Shown here: positions 62,265 to 64,000 of the stretch, in pieces
Layout of the letters: each line of letters opens with the position of its first letter
Position numbering within the stretch: the first letter of the stretch is position 1
Source of the DNA: CAVOXO01 sp963700425
Lineage (GTDB): Bacteria; Actinomycetota; Acidimicrobiia; Acidimicrobiales; Microtrichaceae
Reading direction: 5' to 3'
DNA: 64,000 nt
Assembly: GCA_963700425.1 (NCBI GenBank)
Contig: CAVOXO010000007.1
Location: 62,001-126,000 of the forward strand
Program-made: the position numbers and the translations under genes
Notes under the pieces: model-generated
Databases searched by the model: none
Seen by the model: only the letters and a program-made list of their open reading frames with translations
What the model was told of the DNA's origin: nothing

Positions 62265-64000
62265 GTGAGCGACTCCGCGACTCACACGGCCGCGCCGATC
62301 GGCGGCCTGGTGATCGGTGCACTCGGCATCGTCTACGGCGACATCGGGACGTCCCCTCTCTACGCCTTTCGTGAGTCGTTCGAAGGCCACGAACTCCCGG
62401 TCACCCATGACAACGTGCTGGGGGTCTCCTCGCTCATCTTCTGGGCATTGATCCTCATCATCTCCATCAAGTACCTGATGTTCGTGCTGAGGGCCGACAA
62501 TCACGGCGAAGGCGGGATCCTGGCCCTCACGTCGCTGGTGGCGCCGCTGAATCGGGTGGTCACCGGACGCCTCCTCACGTCGCTCGTGCTGTTGGGTCTG
62601 TTCGGCACGGCCCTTCTCTACGGCGACGGCGTGATCACCCCGGCGATCTCCGTGCTGAGCGCGGTCGAAGGTCTCGAGGTCGCCGCGCCGGGCCTGCACT
62701 CCTGGGTCATCCCCATTGCGGTCGGGATCCTGGTCGGACTGTTTCTCGTTCAGCGGCACGGCACGGGCTCGGTCGGCAGGGTGTTCGGCCCGATCATGAC
62801 GGTCTGGTTCTCGGTCCTGGCGGTTCTGGGGATACTCAACATCATCGATGCCCCCGAGGTGATCGGGGCGATCAACCCTCTGTACGCCATCCGCTACCTC
62901 GGCGACAACGGCATCGACAGCTTTCTCTCCCTGGGCTCGATCTTCCTTGTCGTCACCGGAGGTGAGGCCCTCTACGCCGATCTCGGGCACTTCGGTCGGC
63001 GACCGATCGAGCTGGGGTGGTTCTCGATGGTCCTGCCGTGCCTGCTGGTGACCTACTTCGGTCAGGGTGCTCTGCTGCTCGGCGATCCCGAGGCCATCAA
63101 GAACCCCTTCTTCAACATGGGGCCGGCGTGGTCCACCTACCCGCTGGTCATCCTCGCCACCGCCGCCACCATCATCGCCAGTCAGGCCCTCATCTCGGGA
63201 GCGTTCTCGCTCACGGTTCAGGCCATGAACTTCGACTACCTCCCCCGCATGGCGGTCAACCACACCAGCGACGAACACGAGGGGCAGGTGTACGTGCCCA
63301 TCGTGAACTGGGCTCTGATGATCGGATGCATCAGCCTGGTGCTGGGCTTCCGGTCGGCGAGCGCACTCGCGGCGGCCTACGGGATCGCGGTCACCGCCAC
63401 GATGGCCATCACCACGCTGCTGTTCCGCCAGTTCACCATCGACACCTGGCACTGGTCGAAGACCAAGGCGACCGCCTGGGCCGTCCCGTTCCTCGTGGTC
63501 GACTTCGCGTTCTTCGGTGCCAACCTCGCGAAGATCCCCAACGGTGGCTGGTTCCCTCTGCTGGTCGCCGTGGTGATCATCCTCCTCATGACGACATGGA
63601 AGCGAGGCCGGCAGCTGGTCGCCGAGCGCATCCGCCGCGGCAAGACCCCCATCGAGGACTTCCTCGCCGACATGGAGGTGACCCGGCCGGCCCGGGTACC
63701 CGGCACGTCGGTGTTCATGTTCAAGGGCACCGATGCCGCACCCCCGGCTCTGATCTCCAACACCCGCCACAATCGGGTCGTGCACGAGCAGGTGGTTTTG
63801 GCGTCCGTAGTGACAGATTCTGCGTCGCACGTTCCCCTCGACCAACGTCTCGACGTCACCGATCTCGGCCACGGATTCCGCCAGGTGGTCATGCATTTCG
63901 GCTACATGGAGGAGCCCGACGTCTTCGGCGAACTCGTGCGACCTGCGCCCGAGGGCGTGGGGCTGGAACCGAGCGGCATCTCGTTCTTCCTCGGCAGGGA
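62265..64000 (+). CDS. kup: Kup-type low-affinity potassium uptake protein (truncated by window end)
   Basis: The KUP/HAK/KT membrane K+/H+ symporter, recovered for 578 residues, runs off the end of the window. The N-terminus GGLVIGALGIVYGDIGTSPLYAFRE, ILALTSLVAPLN, YGDGVITPAISVLSAVEGLE, FQGHF-like GEALYADLGHFGRRPIELGWF and the VYVPIVNWALMIG region are all typical. About twelve membrane segments lead into the start of the cytoplasmic C-terminal domain. The GTG start at 62265 is 10 bases after the thiolase stop. A long open frame on the opposite strand is a composition shadow. Confidence 0.92.
   Translation, partial: MSDSATHTAAPIGGLVIGALGIVYGDIGTSPLYAFRESFEGHELPVTHDNVLGVSSLIFWALILIISIKYLMFVLRADNHGEGGILALTSLVAPLNRVVTGRLLTSLVLLGLFGTALLYGDGVITPAISVLSAVEGLEVAAPGLHSWVIPIAVGILVGLFLVQRHGTGSVGRVFGPIMTVWFSVLAVLGILNIIDAPEVIGAINPLYAIRYLGDNGIDSFLSLGSIFLVVTGGEALYADLGHFGRRPIELGWFSMVLPCLLVTYFGQGALLLGDPEAIKNPFFNMGPAWSTYPLVILATAATIIASQALISGAFSLTVQAMNFDYLPRMAVNHTSDEHEGQVYVPIVNWALMIGCISLVLGFRSASALAAAYGIAVTATMAITTLLFRQFTIDTWHWSKTKATAWAVPFLVVDFAFFGANLAKIPNGGWFPLLVAVVIILLMTTWKRGRQLVAERIRRGKTPIEDFLADMEVTRPARVPGTSVFMFKGTDAAPPALISNTRHNRVVHEQVVLASVVTDSASHVPLDQRLDVTDLGHGFRQVVMHFGYMEEPDVFGELVRPAPEGVGLEPSGISFFLGR

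Noticed and set aside
62247..63896. 549-codon open frame on the minus strand opposite kup
   Set aside because: Composition is low-complexity Glu/Arg/Gly/His with no family resemblance. It is a shadow of a high-GC coding gene, as are similar long frames opposite ctaC, the cox1-like gene, the multicopper oxidase, malic enzyme, purF, purL, purA and the binding protein.

Overview
The window is high-GC bacterial chromosome, most probably from an actinobacterium and plausibly from the class Acidimicrobiia. Evidence for this is a WhiB-type Fe-S regulator, the clpS-DUF2017 pair, a caa3 oxidase with subunit IV, separate purS/purQ/purL, a carboxylase epsilon subunit, and -10 boxes sitting 6-8 nt from start codons. 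The class is an inference from gene content, not from a search. I see no phage genes, transposases, rRNA or CRISPR. Almost everything is core metabolism.

Layout. 0.1-10.4 kb: oligoribonuclease, aquaporin Z, a metallo-beta-lactamase-fold hydrolase, a WhiB protein, a TlpA/CcdA thiol-redox pair, an LCIB-type carbonic-anhydrase-like gene, pdxH, serS, a HAD phosphatase and an ABC exporter. 10.5-20 kb: a respiratory block. The minus-strand operon encodes the caa3 oxidase (ctaC, D, E, F) together with an unknown membrane protein and a pair of subunit I-like and subunit III-like paralogues. The subunit I paralogue has lost every metal-ligand histidine. The heme A genes ctaB and ctaA are divergent next to it. 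20-24.3 kb: clpS-DUF2017, then a three-gene unit of response regulator, PAS histidine kinase and cupredoxin-multicopper oxidase. 24.3-29 kb: tRNA-Glu, a moxR-DUF58-transglutaminase operon ending in a small membrane protein, tRNA-Asp and tRNA-Phe. 29-33.5 kb: a GH10 xylanase lipoprotein, an acyltransferase and a GT-C glycosyltransferase. 33.5-47.4 kb: malic enzyme and a large purine set (purM, F, L, Q, S, C, B, E, D, A), interrupted by one opposite-strand basic protein. 47.5-64 kb: PhoD phosphatase, acyl-CoA carboxylase beta/epsilon, LOG-family enzyme, LigC-type ligase, a branched-chain-amino-acid-type binding protein with a fused LivHM permease, 5'-3' exonuclease, methylmalonyl-CoA epimerase, crotonyl-CoA carboxylase/reductase, CBS protein, an esterase, YbaK, a thiolase and a truncated Kup K+ transporter.

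Sequence quality matters for reading this window. About 20 genes are broken by single-base frameshifts. By frame bookkeeping about 33 are extra bases and 4-5 are missing bases. Removing the extra base often restores the family consensus exactly, and essential genes such as serS and ctaD are hit. The breaks are absent from about 34.2 to 56.9 kb. I therefore annotate these as intact genes with consensus errors rather than pseudogenes.

How the genes fit together: the organism looks like an aerobic heterotroph that respires through a caa3 oxidase. It may assimilate C2/C3 units through acetoacetyl-CoA, crotonyl-CoA carboxylation, methylmalonyl-CoA and propionyl-CoA carboxylation. The most unusual item is the metal-ligand-free oxidase subunit pair embedded in the oxidase operon.
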